Assembly: GCA_030614915.1 (NCBI GenBank) | Contig: JAUXAG010000003.1 | Coordinates: 1-64,000, forward strand | DNA length: 64,000 nucleotides | Source of the DNA: Actinomycetes bacterium | Lineage (GTDB): Bacteria; Planctomycetota; Phycisphaerae; JAACET01 | Direction of reading: 5' to 3' | Shown here: positions 31,697-41,498 of the stretch, in pieces | How the letters are laid out: each line of letters begins with the position of its first letter | Position numbering within the stretch: the stretch's first letter is position 1 | Notes under the pieces: model-generated | What the model was told of the DNA's origin: nothing | Seen by the model: only the letters and a program-made list of their open reading frames with translations | The model's database searches: none | Position numbers and translations under genes: made by a program

Positions 31697-34405
31697 ATGA
31701 CCAAAACACTCTACATCATTGACGGCCATTCCCACATTTACGCGGCCTTCTACGCCTTGCGGGACCTTACCAGCCCATCGGGCGAGCCCACCAATGCCAC
31801 CTTTGGTTTTCTCGCCATGCTCCTCAAGCTCCTCCGCACCAAAAAGCCGGACATGCTCGCCGTAGCCATGGACTCCAAGGGCCCGACCTTTCGCCACGAA
31901 CAGTTCGGCCAATACAAGGCCAACCGCCCGGAAATGCCCGATGAGTTGGCCTGCCAAATCGACCGGATTCGTCAAATCATTGAGTTGCTCCATATCCCCG
32001 TGCTCTCTCAGCAAGGTTACGAGGCCGACGACCTGATTGCCAGCCTCTGCCGCCGGATGCACGCCAGTGATACCCAGGTCTTTATTTGCTCGAAGGATAA
32101 GGATTTCGAGCAGCTCATATCCGCCAAGGTGGCCATGTACGATGCCAAGAACGACACCGTCATCGATGCCGATTCGCTCCTGGCCAAGAAGGGCCTGACC
32201 CCCGCCCAGACCGCCGACGTGCTGGCCCTGGTTGGCGACGCCGCGGACAACATTCCCGGCGTGCCGGGCATAGGCCCCAAAAAGGCCGCGGCCCTCATCC
32301 AGAACTACGGCAACCTCGATAATCTCCTGGCCCACCGCGACGAAGTCCCCGGGGCGATGGGTCGCAACCTCAGGGCCAACGTAGAGGCCGTCAACACAGC
32401 TCGACAATTGATCGCCTTGCGCCACGACGCCGAGTTGGGCCCCGCCCTGGACACAGCAGGCTGGCGAAACTCCCCCGACCCAAAGCTAAGAGAGGTCCTC
32501 GGCGAGCTCGGCTTCAGAAAACTCATCTCTGCCATAGACGAGCTTTGGCCCAATTCAGCCAACCAATCACCCCAGCCGCTCCCTACCACAAAAAGTACCG
32601 GCGAATATCTATTAGTGAACACCGAGGCCAAGTTCAAAAAATTCCTCGCTCAGCTGTCCAAGCAAAAGGCCATAGCCTTGGACACCGAAACCACCGGTTT
32701 GAATCCCCTCCAAGCCCAGCTGGTGGGAATCAGTTTCTCCTGGCAAGCCGGCCAGGCCTACTATCTGCCCTTCAGGGCCTTTCTCGGCCAGAACATCCTC
32801 GCCGCCGATAAGCACCTGCCCCCTCTGCGCCGGATCCTTGAGGACCCCAGCATCGCCAAGTACGGACACAACATCAAATATGACTTGCTGATCCTAAAGT
32901 CAGCGGGCATACAATTAGCCGGCATAAGCTTCGACACCATGGTCGCCAGTTACCTCCTCGAAGCCGATCGGCCCAGCCATTCGCTCAAGGCCCTGGGCCG
33001 CGACCTCTTGGGCATGGAGGTCACCGAAATCACCGAGTTGATCGGCAAAGGCCAAAAACAGATCGGCTTCGATGAGGTCCCCCTCGAACAGGCCTGCGAC
33101 TATGGGGCCCGCGACGCCGACATGACCTGGCAATTACAGCAGCTATTCACCGAGCAGCTTGGGCCAGCCGGCCTCGAAAAACTCTTTCACGACGTAGAGA
33201 TGCCCCTGGTCGAAGTCCTCGCCCAGATGGAATACAACGGCATAAAGCTCGACGAAAAAATACTGCGGCAAATGAGCCGCGACCTCGAAAAGCAAAGCCA
33301 GCAACTCCTCGACGACATCCATCGTAAGGCCGGGGAAACTTTCAACGTCGATTCGCCACAGCAGTTGGCCCAGATACTCTTCAACAAGCTCGGGCTCAAA
33401 CCCGTCCGCAAGACCAAAACTGGTTTCTCCACCGACGTCAGCGTTCTGGAAAAGCTCCGCGAGAGCCACCCCTTACCCGCCCTGGTCCTGCAGTACCGCC
33501 AGATAGCCAAGCTCAGGAATACCTACCTGGACGTGTTGCCCAAAATGGTCTCTTCCAAGACTTCTCGGCTGCACGCCTCCTTTAACCAGACCATGACCGC
33601 AACCGGCAGACTCAGCAGCTCGGGCCCCAATTTGCAGAACATCCCTGCCCGCAACGAGCTCGGCCGACAAGTCCGTGCCGCTTTCGTGCCCGCCCAGCCG
33701 GCAAACGTACTGCTTACTGCCGATTACTCCCAGATCGAGTTGCGGGTCCTCGCTCATTTCAGCAAGGACCAACAACTCTGCCAGGCCTTCGCCAACGACC
33801 AGGACATCCATACGTTCGTAGCCGGCCAGATTTTTGGCGTGGACCCGCAAGATGTCAGCTCAGACCAGCGAAGCCAAGCCAAAACCGTTAATTTCGGCAT
33901 CATCTACGGGCAAACCCCCTTCGGACTTGCCCGAAGCCTGGGAATCAGCAACAGCGAGGCACACAACTTCATCGAACAATACCACCAACGCTATCAAGGC
34001 ATCAGGAAGTTTCTCGAGAAATGCGTCAAGCAAGCCCGGGAAACTGGCTTTGTCCAGACCATCCTCGGCCGACGACGCAGAATTCGCAATATCCATGACA
34101 GCAACCGAGCCCAGAAGGCCCTGGCCGAACGAACCGCTATCAATACCGTTGTGCAGGGCTCTGCCGCCGATCTGATGAAAGTTGCCATGGTAAACGTCCA
34201 CAGCTACATCAAAGAGAACTGCCCCGACGTGAAACTGCTCCTGCAGATTCATGACGAGTTGGTTTTCGAGCTCCCCGAGTCCAAAGCCGCCCAACACGCC
34301 CAGTGGATTCGCCGCCTCATGAGCCGGGCCATACCTCTGTCCGTCCCGGTCGTTGTGGATATCGCCTGGGGCAGGAATTGGCTGGAGAGCAAATACAGCG
34401 CATGA
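31697..34405 (+). CDS. polA: DNA polymerase I
   Basis: 902 residues with all three domains: 5'-nuclease (LYIIDGHSHIYAAFYALR, EADDLIA, GDAADNIPGVPGIG), 3'-5' exonuclease with its acidic residues intact (LDTETTGLNP, HNIKYDL, YGARDADMTWQL), and polymerase A (ADYSQIELRVLAHF, KTVNFGIIYGQTPFG, QIHDELVFE). Replication gap filling and repair. The ATG at 31697 is where conservation begins; the ribosome site is weak. Overlaps coaE by ATGA. Confidence 0.97.
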   Translation: MTKTLYIIDGHSHIYAAFYALRDLTSPSGEPTNATFGFLAMLLKLLRTKKPDMLAVAMDSKGPTFRHEQFGQYKANRPEMPDELACQIDRIRQIIELLHIPVLSQQGYEADDLIASLCRRMHASDTQVFICSKDKDFEQLISAKVAMYDAKNDTVIDADSLLAKKGLTPAQTADVLALVGDAADNIPGVPGIGPKKAAALIQNYGNLDNLLAHRDEVPGAMGRNLRANVEAVNTARQLIALRHDAELGPALDTAGWRNSPDPKLREVLGELGFRKLISAIDELWPNSANQSPQPLPTTKSTGEYLLVNTEAKFKKFLAQLSKQKAIALDTETTGLNPLQAQLVGISFSWQAGQAYYLPFRAFLGQNILAADKHLPPLRRILEDPSIAKYGHNIKYDLLILKSAGIQLAGISFDTMVASYLLEADRPSHSLKALGRDLLGMEVTEITELIGKGQKQIGFDEVPLEQACDYGARDADMTWQLQQLFTEQLGPAGLEKLFHDVEMPLVEVLAQMEYNGIKLDEKILRQMSRDLEKQSQQLLDDIHRKAGETFNVDSPQQLAQILFNKLGLKPVRKTKTGFSTDVSVLEKLRESHPLPALVLQYRQIAKLRNTYLDVLPKMVSSKTSRLHASFNQTMTATGRLSSSGPNLQNIPARNELGRQVRAAFVPAQPANVLLTADYSQIELRVLAHFSKDQQLCQAFANDQDIHTFVAGQIFGVDPQDVSSDQRSQAKTVNFGIIYGQTPFGLARSLGISNSEAHNFIEQYHQRYQGIRKFLEKCVKQARETGFVQTILGRRRRIRNIHDSNRAQKALAERTAINTVVQGSAADLMKVAMVNVHSYIKENCPDVKLLLQIHDELVFELPESKAAQHAQWIRRLMSRAIPLSVPVVVDIAWGRNWLESKYSA

Positions 34406-35217
34406 AGCACAATAAACCTTGTAAAAACAGCTCCGCCGAAGCCGCCTCCCCTCAGCCGACCATGCCGGTCATCGGCCTGGCCGGAGGCATCGGCTCCGGT
34501 AAGACCCTCGTAGCCGAGAAGCTCGGACAAATGGGAGCTGCCGTCATTGATGTCGACCGCCTGGCCAAGCAACTACGAGATTTACCCCAGACCCGCCGAG
34601 CCCTGGGCCAAAGCCTGGGAGAGAAAATATTCACCCAGGATGGGCAAATTGACGAAAAAGCCCTTTCTGAGCTTGTTTTCGCCCCCGCCGAGCACCAAAA
34701 AAACACCCCCCTGGCCCGCCTAAACGCCATCGTTCACCCCCTGGTCGTTGCCAAGTGCCGACAGCTGATTGACCAATATCGACGCCTGGGTGGGCCCAAA
34801 GCCCTCATTCTGGACGCCCCGCTCCTGTTTGAGGCCGGGCTTGAGAGCTGCTGCGATGCCGTAATCTTCGTCGCCAGCCGGCCCCGGACCCGCAGTCAGC
34901 GGGTCCAGGACCAGAGAGGATGGACCGAAAGTGACTGGGCCCGGAGAGAAAAAACTCAGATTCCTCTGGACAAAAAGCTTGAAATGTCCGATTATATTGT
35001 CGATAATAACTCCAGCAAAACCGATCTGCGTTGCCATCTCCAAAGACTACTTTCCCGGATTCTAGGCAAGACCAGTAGCATTCAGCGCAGTGTTGAACCG
35101 TGCGAATTTCCCACCAAACATAAGGATGGGAGCCCCGGTAACGTGGAGAATAATGGGGCAAAGGTCCGAAGAATTCCGAAGATGCATGAGACCCAAGAGA
35201 AGGACGGAGGATTGTAG
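34402..35217 (+). CDS. coaE: Dephospho-CoA kinase
   Basis: Last step of coenzyme A synthesis. 271 residues. P-loop GLAGGIGSGKT near 21-31, VIDVDRLAKQL, and DAPLLFEAGL. The usual length is about 200: here an extra 20 residues precede the P-loop and about 45 low-conservation residues follow the family domain (from SSIQRS on). Starts within the polA stop (ATGA), so translationally coupled. An internal start nearer the P-loop is possible. Confidence 0.92.
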   Translation: MKHNKPCKNSSAEAASPQPTMPVIGLAGGIGSGKTLVAEKLGQMGAAVIDVDRLAKQLRDLPQTRRALGQSLGEKIFTQDGQIDEKALSELVFAPAEHQKNTPLARLNAIVHPLVVAKCRQLIDQYRRLGGPKALILDAPLLFEAGLESCCDAVIFVASRPRTRSQRVQDQRGWTESDWARREKTQIPLDKKLEMSDYIVDNNSSKTDLRCHLQRLLSRILGKTSSIQRSVEPCEFPTKHKDGSPGNVENNGAKVRRIPKMHETQEKDGGL

Positions 35218-35361
35218 GGGGATCGTGAATTCCGTAGCCTATTGTGTCGTCCCTGAGTTTTTGACGGCTAAGAGCATATTTGATTTTCACAGGTGACTAT
35301 TTTCCGCGGCTAAGAAGCCTTAGCCTACAACCAGAGAAATGGATATTGGAGGTTTAGTGTA

Positions 35362-36864
35362 ATGGCCAAATCAACGACAAGGAAGAAATCCAAGAAGAGC
35401 TCGGCCAAGTCGGGCCCTAACAGCCCCAACTCCAAGGAAGTCGACCAGGCGGCTGCCCAAGCCGTCAACGGAAACCAGGCCCCCAAGAAGAACAATTCAG
35501 CCACGGCCGACAAGACTGAGAAAACAGCCCTGGCAACCAAACCCGCCTCCCCTTCCCGCTCGGTCATCGACGAGGAAACCCACGCCAAGTACGAGTCCAT
35601 CAAACGCGGCGAGCTCCACATCACCGACCTGCAGAAGATGACTGTTTCCCAGCTCCACGAAGTGGCCAAGAAGGAAGACTTCACCGACTACGTCGGCCTC
35701 AGTAAACAGGAGCTCGTCTTCAAAATCCTCAAGGAGCGCATCGAGCAGAACGGCCTGATGTACGGCGAGGGTGTCTTGGAGCTTCTGCCAGACGGTTATG
35801 GCTTCCTCCGCAGCCCCGATTACAGCTACATGCCCTCGCCCGACGACATTTATGTCTCACCCTCCCAGATCAGGCGTTTCGGCCTCCGCAACGGCTGTAC
35901 TATTGCCGGACAAATCCGCCCGCCCAAAGAGTCCGAACGCTATTTCGCCCTCCTTCGCGTAGAGGCCATCAACTTTGAAAACCCCTCCGTCCTGCTGGAT
36001 AAGGTTAACTTCGAAGACCTCACTCCCACGCATCCCATCTCGCGTTATTTCCTGGAGACCACCCCCGAAGAAATCAACATGAGGATCGTCGATATCGTTA
36101 CCCCAGTGGGTAAAGGTCAGCGCGGCCTGATCGTCGCTCCCCCCCGCACCGGCAAGACGGTGCTCCTGCAGAAAATCGCCAACGCCATCTCCGCAAACCA
36201 CCCTGAGGCTTACCTGATGATTCTGCTGATAGACGAGCGGCCCGAGGAAGTCACCGAGATGAAGCGGTCCACCAAGGCCGAGGTAATCTCCTCAACCTTC
36301 GATGAGCCTGCCAGCCGACACGTCCAGGTCGCTGAGATGGTCATCGAAAAGGCAAAACGCCTCAGTGAATTCGGCCGAGACGTTGTAGTCCTCCTCGACT
36401 CCATAACCCGCCTGGCCCGAGCCTACAACACCGAGATCCCCCACTCCGGAAAGATCCTCACCGGCGGCGTCGATGCCAACGCCCTCCAAAAGCCCAAACG
36501 CTTCTTTGGCGCAGCACGCAAACTGGAAGAAGGCGGCAGCCTCACCATCTTAGCCACCGCTCTGATCGACACCGGCTCAAAAATGGATGAAGTGATCTTC
36601 GAAGAGTTCAAAGGCACCGGAAATATGGAGCTTCACCTCGACCGCCGACTCGTGGACCGCCGAATTTGGCCCGCCATCGACATATCCCGTTCGGGAACCC
36701 GCAAGGAAGAGCTGCTCCTGGACGCCAAGGAGCTCGATCTCATCTACCGCCTCCGCCGCGTCCTGGCCGACATGAATCCCGTCGAGGCCATTGAACTGCT
36801 CAAGAGCCGCCTGGACAAAGTCAAAACCAATGCCGAGTTCCTCATGACCATGAATCTCGCTTAG
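35362..36864 (+). CDS. rho: Transcription termination factor Rho
   Basis: 500 residues. A Lys/Ser/Ala-rich disordered N-terminal extension of about 75 residues precedes the Rho_N SAP-like domain ([16 protein letters not shown]), the RNA-binding OB fold ([16 protein letters not shown]), and the ATPase with [13 protein letters not shown] and [32 protein letters not shown] is the secondary RNA loop. Hexameric RNA helicase. The extension is common in high-GC and planctomycete forms. Confidence 0.96.
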   Translation: MAKSTTRKKSKKSSAKSGPNSPNSKEVDQAAAQAVNGNQAPKKNNSATADKTEKTALATKPASPSRSVIDEETHAKYESIKRGELHITDLQKMTVSQLHEVAKKEDFTDYVGLSKQELVFKILKERIEQNGLMYGEGVLELLPDGYGFLRSPDYSYMPSPDDIYVSPSQIRRFGLRNGCTIAGQIRPPKESERYFALLRVEAINFENPSVLLDKVNFEDLTPTHPISRYFLETTPEEINMRIVDIVTPVGKGQRGLIVAPPRTGKTVLLQKIANAISANHPEAYLMILLIDERPEEVTEMKRSTKAEVISSTFDEPASRHVQVAEMVIEKAKRLSEFGRDVVVLLDSITRLARAYNTEIPHSGKILTGGVDANALQKPKRFFGAARKLEEGGSLTILATALIDTGSKMDEVIFEEFKGTGNMELHLDRRLVDRRIWPAIDISRSGTRKEELLLDAKELDLIYRLRRVLADMNPVEAIELLKSRLDKVKTNAEFLMTMNLA

Positions 36865-36868
36865 CCCC

Positions 36869-37951
36869 CTACAGGCAAGACCTGCCTTGTTCTTCCAGCC
36901 GAGCCACTAGCTCCTTCACTCGCTGAGCCTGACTCTTACGGCAAATCAGCGTAGCCTCCCGGCTGTGTACCACCACCAAATCTTCCACTCCAATCAAACC
37001 CAAAAGATGCTCGTCTTCCGAAACGATGATATTATTTTTGCTCTCGATAAGTTCGGCCGAACTGGCCGTCACGATATTACCCTGCTCATCAGCCGCTAAC
37101 ACCTCTGAAAGCGTCGACCACGAGCCAAGGTCCACCCAACTGCACGGCAAAACCACAACCAGCACCTGTGAAGCCTTCTCCATCACCGCATAATCAATGG
37201 ATATCTTCTCCAGCGTAGGGAACACCCGCTCAAAAGTTTCCGCTCCGTCATCACCATCCCAACTCTGTGCGATTTGCTCCAGCTTAGTGTATGATTCCGG
37301 CAAAAACTTCCGCAACTGATCGAGAATGGTTTCCACCTTCCAAACGAACATCCCGCTGTTCCAGTAGTATTCCCCGCTGTTGCAGTATTCCCGGGCCAGC
37401 TCACTGGACGGCTTCTCCTTGAATGACCGTACCTTGAAGGCTTGGTAATCATCTCCCTCGCCGCTGATCGGCTCGCCGGCGTGAATGTAACCCAGCCCCG
37501 TGTGTGCCCAAGTGGGCCTGAGCCCGAAAGTAATCAGACTCTCCGGTCGCTTTTGGGCCAACTCGTAAGCCCTGCCCACCGTCCGCCGAAACACCTCCAC
37601 CGGCTCAATCACATGATCCGCCGTAAATACCCCCATCACCGCCTCTGGGTCCTTTCTGCCCAGGATCGCCGCCGCCAGACCGATAGCGTTGGCCGTGTCC
37701 CGCCCCTCCGGTTCGCCGATAACGTTCGCTGCCGGCAGTTCGGGCGATTCGTCCCTGACGGCCTGTGCGTATTGGGCGTTGGTTACGATATAGATGTTTT
37801 CCGGTTCGACCAGCCCCCCCACACGGCTCACCGCCAGCGACAGCAGACTCTTCTGCCCCAGTATGTGTAGCAACTGCTTAGGACGCGATTTCCTGCTCAA
37901 CGGCCAAAGTCTCGTGCCCGAACCGCCCGCCATGATAACTGCGTATCGCAT
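36869..37951 (-). CDS. manC: Mannose-1-phosphate guanylyltransferase
   Basis: Makes GDP-mannose for glycans. 360 residues, the short form without the isomerase domain. MAGGSGTRLWPLSRKSRPKQ at 8-27 is the nucleotide-binding signature, FKEKPS and YYWNSGMFVW are substrate-side blocks. Ends four bases from the convergent rho stop. The AEC transporter is upstream on the same strand with an 18-base gap. Confidence 0.93.
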   Translation of the reverse strand: MRYAVIMAGGSGTRLWPLSRKSRPKQLLHILGQKSLLSLAVSRVGGLVEPENIYIVTNAQYAQAVRDESPELPAANVIGEPEGRDTANAIGLAAAILGRKDPEAVMGVFTADHVIEPVEVFRRTVGRAYELAQKRPESLITFGLRPTWAHTGLGYIHAGEPISGEGDDYQAFKVRSFKEKPSSELAREYCNSGEYYWNSGMFVWKVETILDQLRKFLPESYTKLEQIAQSWDGDDGAETFERVFPTLEKISIDYAVMEKASQVLVVVLPCSWVDLGSWSTLSEVLAADEQGNIVTASSAELIESKNNIIVSEDEHLLGLIGVEDLVVVHSREATLICRKSQAQRVKELVARLEEQGRSCL

Positions 37952-37968
37952 AGCTTTTTATCCCACCC

Positions 37969-38922
37969 TCAGAAGATCACAAAGGCCAATATCGGCAGAA
38001 CCAGCACCAGAAAAATTGCCGTGTTCACCACGAACAAAGCCGAGGCCATCCGCGTATTCAAACCGAAAAGATTCCCAATCAGCACACTGTTCACCGCCGC
38101 GGGCATAAACCCCTGAATCAGGGCCACCGCTCCGGGCAGCTCCCGGGCCTTGAGTCCGAACAACACGATCAGCAGCAGGCTCAGCAACGGCGCAATAATG
38201 AACTTAACAAACCCTTGGCTCAAGTACAACCCGCTGTATTTGCGAATATGATCCGGGTGCAGACTCAACCCTATCACCCCGAAAGAAACGAACGTCGCCG
38301 CGAGCACCAGTATCTTGAGCAAATGATAAGTCTCAGTCCAACGAGGATACGGAACTTTCAACAGCGAAAAGGCTATCCCCATCCCCAGGCCGACCATGGA
38401 CAAAGACCGAACGTGCCATATTCCTTCGAAGATCACTGGGCCCATCGATTTCTTGCCCGACCGCCCACTGTAGGAGTTTGCCAGCGGAAACAACACCAAA
38501 ACGATCAGTGGGGGCCAAAAAGCTATATAAATACGCGAAAGCCCAAGCCCTATCGCCCCGAACAAGAAATAACACACCAGCCCGCCCATAGTGTACCCCT
38601 GGTTACTCAAGGCGCAGGCCAGCACAAATGTCCCTCGATCTGTTTTACCCAGACCATGAAACCTCGACAACCCCACGCTGATCAGCAGGACCACGAGGAA
38701 GCTCAGGATCTGAATGACCGGCAGCAGAGTAAATCGGCTTTCGATAGCGATTGGCCAAACCGACAGCCATGTAATCAGAGGTACGCCCACAGCCATAACT
38801 AACAGCGATATTCTGGGACCATGACACTCGTCAATAATCCGCAATCGCCGCAGCAAGTAACCACACAACACCCCCCCGATGATGACCGCCAGGGCAACTA
38901 AAAAAGTATTCAGTCCCTGCAT
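37969..38922 (-). CDS. AEC-family (auxin efflux carrier) transporter
   Basis: 317 residues with about ten hydrophobic helices. ALSNQGYTMGGL near 96-107 and the C-terminal GFMPAAVNSVLIGNLFG match the AEC/malonate-transporter family. Substrate unknown, probably an organic acid. AGGAG ten bases before the ATG. The helicase gene ends 14 bases upstream. Confidence 0.85.
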   Translation of the reverse strand: MQGLNTFLVALAVIIGGVLCGYLLRRLRIIDECHGPRISLLVMAVGVPLITWLSVWPIAIESRFTLLPVIQILSFLVVLLISVGLSRFHGLGKTDRGTFVLACALSNQGYTMGGLVCYFLFGAIGLGLSRIYIAFWPPLIVLVLFPLANSYSGRSGKKSMGPVIFEGIWHVRSLSMVGLGMGIAFSLLKVPYPRWTETYHLLKILVLAATFVSFGVIGLSLHPDHIRKYSGLYLSQGFVKFIIAPLLSLLLIVLFGLKARELPGAVALIQGFMPAAVNSVLIGNLFGLNTRMASALFVVNTAIFLVLVLPILAFVIF

Positions 38923-38936
38923 GTATGCATTCGCTC

Positions 38937-41168
38937 CTAGTCGTTCGCTTCGCGCAGGTCGGCATACTCAAGCATCATCGTTTTTGAGCCGGCCTGCTCG
39001 AAATTAATCACCGCCCGGGTAAATTTCCCATCTCGTCCGATCTCTTCGATCTTGCCCAGCCCCAGCCGCGGGTGATACACCGTGCTGCCCTCGACCAGCC
39101 TGTCAACAAAGCCTGCTCGTCCGGCCCGCCGCCGGGCGCCTCGGACGGCAGAACGCTTCAAGGTGGTTTTTGGCCTAGACTCGCCCAGTAGCTCTTTGGC
39201 CGAGCTTCCCTGAGCTCTTGTGTCCTCTAAGCTGCTCAGGCGCAATGACTCACTGGGTAATTCCCCCAGAAAAGGCGAAGGCACCGTGCGGCTGCTGGCG
39301 CCGCGGAATTGCCGATAGCGGGCGTAACTGAGCAGCAGCCGGCGCTTGGCCCTGGTCATGCCCACAAAGCACAGCCGCCGTTCCTCCTCTATCTCTAGCG
39401 GCTTGTCCGCCGATCGGCTATGAGGCAGCAGGCCTTCTTCCAGGCCGATCATGAACACCACCGGAAACTCCAGTCCCTTGGCCGTGTGCATGGTCATCAG
39501 GGCCACCGCCCCACGCTCCGCGTCGAAGGTGTCCACGTCGGAAATCAGTGCCGTCTGCTGCAGATAATCTTCCAGGTCTCCATCGGGGTTGTCCAGATCG
39601 TACTGGGCCGCCGACGATATCAGCTCATTCACGTTGTCCATGGCTGACGTATCGACACTGCGCTCGTTGGCATACTCACTCTCTAGTCCCGTTCGCCGAA
39701 TAACGTTCTCCAGAACTGCCTTCACCGGTCTTTTCGGCCCTTGGGACAACTCCTTCAAAAGTCCGGCGAATTCCTTGACCCTACCTACTGACCGGCTCAG
39801 CCCCCCAATTCGCTCCGCTTGCCCCAAAGCCTCCAATACGGATATGTCCTCAGCACGGCGGTACTCCTGCAAAGCCTTCACTGTCTTGTTCCCAATCCCC
39901 CGGGCAGGAACATTGATAATCCGCAGCAAACTCACCGAATCCTTGGGATTCACCAGCACTCGCAGATAGGCCAGCACGTCCTTGATCTCTTTGCGGCTGT
40001 AGAAGGCCGTCCCCCTAACCATCTGGTAAGCAATCCCCGCCGAGCGCAGGGCCTGCTCGACCAAACGCGAAAGACTATTAACCCGGTAGAAGACAGCTAC
40101 CTCATCATATCTTCCGCCCTGGGCAACATATTCTCCGATGCGGCCGGCCACGTATTCCGCTTCGCTGCGGTCATCCGGACAGTAGACCACTTCCACCGGC
40201 TCACCGGCCGGATTTTCCGTCCACAGTTTTTTCTCCCGCCGCTGCCGGTTCGCCCGGATCAGACCGTCCGCCGCAGACAGGATCATTTTGCTGCTGCGAT
40301 AATTTTGTTCCAGACGGATGATTTTAGCCTGCGGAAAGTCCCGCTCAAAATCGAGAATGTTCGAGATGTCCGCTCCCCGCCAACCGTAGATCGACTGGTC
40401 CGGATCACCCGTAGCGCAGATATTCTGGTGGTCTCGGCAAAGCACGCGGGCGATCACGTACTGAGCCCGGTTCGTATCCTGATACTCGTCAACCAGCACG
40501 TACCTGTACCGCCTCGCCAGCCGCGAACGAATCGACTCGTTCTCCCGCAGGGCACTGACCATTCGTCCCAGCAAGTCGTCAAAATCCAGGGCCTCGTTCG
40601 ACGCCAGTATCTTCTGATACCGGATGTATATCTTTGCTATCTGCTTAGTGAAAAAATCATCCGCCTGCCCTTCATACTCCTCCGGGCCCAGCAGATTACT
40701 CTTGGCCCGACTGATAACCTCGCCCGTCGTTGCCGCAGGCCAGTTCTTGGGGTCCAGATCAGCCTCAGTCGCAGCCTCGCGCAACGCGGCTGCGCTGTCG
40801 GCCCGGTCGAAAATCGAAAAGTTCGCTGCTAAAGACAGCTCCCCCGCAAACTCACGCAACAAACGGGCGCAAAGCGAATGAAACGTGCAGATGGTTATCT
40901 TCCCCGCTCCGACCAGATCCACAACCCGCTTGCCCATCTCCTGGGCGGCCTTGTTGGTGAAGGTCAGGGCCAGAATATTCTCTGCCCGTATCCCCTCAGC
41001 TACCAGGTAAGCCACCCGATGAGTGATGACCCGCGTTTTGCCGCTGCCCGGCCCGGCTAACACCAGCAGTGGACCTTCACCGTGCACCACTGCCTCGCGC
41101 TGGGCGGCGGTTAGATCCTTCAGCAGTCTGTCACGATAGCTGGACTTCGACTCTTGAGCTTGTTTCAA
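38937..41168 (-). CDS. UvrD/PcrA-type superfamily 1 DNA helicase
   Basis: About 743 residues. Q-motif LTAAQREAVVH, Walker A LAGPGSGKTRVITHR, motif Ia LALTFTNKAAQEM, motif II VLVDEYQDTNRAQY, motif III TGDPDQSIYGWRGAD, motif IV/V LEQNYRSS and MTMHTAKGLEFPVVFM, VGMTRAKRRL near the end, then a C-terminal STVYHPRLGLGKIEEI Tudor-like segment typical of PcrA. Roles in repair and removal of proteins from DNA. The frame opens at 41303 with no ATG; I start at a TTG (41168) just before the conserved part. The start is uncertain. Confidence 0.9.
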   Translation of the reverse strand: MKQAQESKSSYRDRLLKDLTAAQREAVVHGEGPLLVLAGPGSGKTRVITHRVAYLVAEGIRAENILALTFTNKAAQEMGKRVVDLVGAGKITICTFHSLCARLLREFAGELSLAANFSIFDRADSAAALREAATEADLDPKNWPAATTGEVISRAKSNLLGPEEYEGQADDFFTKQIAKIYIRYQKILASNEALDFDDLLGRMVSALRENESIRSRLARRYRYVLVDEYQDTNRAQYVIARVLCRDHQNICATGDPDQSIYGWRGADISNILDFERDFPQAKIIRLEQNYRSSKMILSAADGLIRANRQRREKKLWTENPAGEPVEVVYCPDDRSEAEYVAGRIGEYVAQGGRYDEVAVFYRVNSLSRLVEQALRSAGIAYQMVRGTAFYSRKEIKDVLAYLRVLVNPKDSVSLLRIINVPARGIGNKTVKALQEYRRAEDISVLEALGQAERIGGLSRSVGRVKEFAGLLKELSQGPKRPVKAVLENVIRRTGLESEYANERSVDTSAMDNVNELISSAAQYDLDNPDGDLEDYLQQTALISDVDTFDAERGAVALMTMHTAKGLEFPVVFMIGLEEGLLPHSRSADKPLEIEEERRLCFVGMTRAKRRLLLSYARYRQFRGASSRTVPSPFLGELPSESLRLSSLEDTRAQGSSAKELLGESRPKTTLKRSAVRGARRRAGRAGFVDRLVEGSTVYHPRLGLGKIEEIGRDGKFTRAVINFEQAGSKTMMLEYADLREAND

Positions 41169-41334
41169 CCTGTTTCTCTCTGCCGGCAGCGATCTTGAAG
41201 GTAACCGCAAGACCCCGAAGATACACCAAGCCACTCTGCCGGTCAAGAAGCCACCTCTGCCGATCCAGCGCCCGAGCCCTCTGCAGGGGGCAGCAGCTTT
41301 CAATATTATTATCTGCCATCCCCGGAAATATTAC

Positions 41335-41363
41335 TTGCATCGGCCATGGCCGCACCGTATAAT
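41335..41363 (+). promoter_or_regulatory. Promoter of the GlmU-like gene
   Basis: TTGCAT at 41335-41340 and a perfect TATAAT at 41358-41363, 17-base spacer. Confidence 0.75.
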
Positions 41364-41498
41364 GTGTCGCTCGATCGGAGTGTTCGCCACTGACGGTGGA
41401 GCCAGCCCACAAGAGCAACTAATCTCTAACCAAAAAGCGGTTTCACCGATGATTCACGGCGGGAAAACGCCAAGATTTCGTTATCAGGGACCAAATGC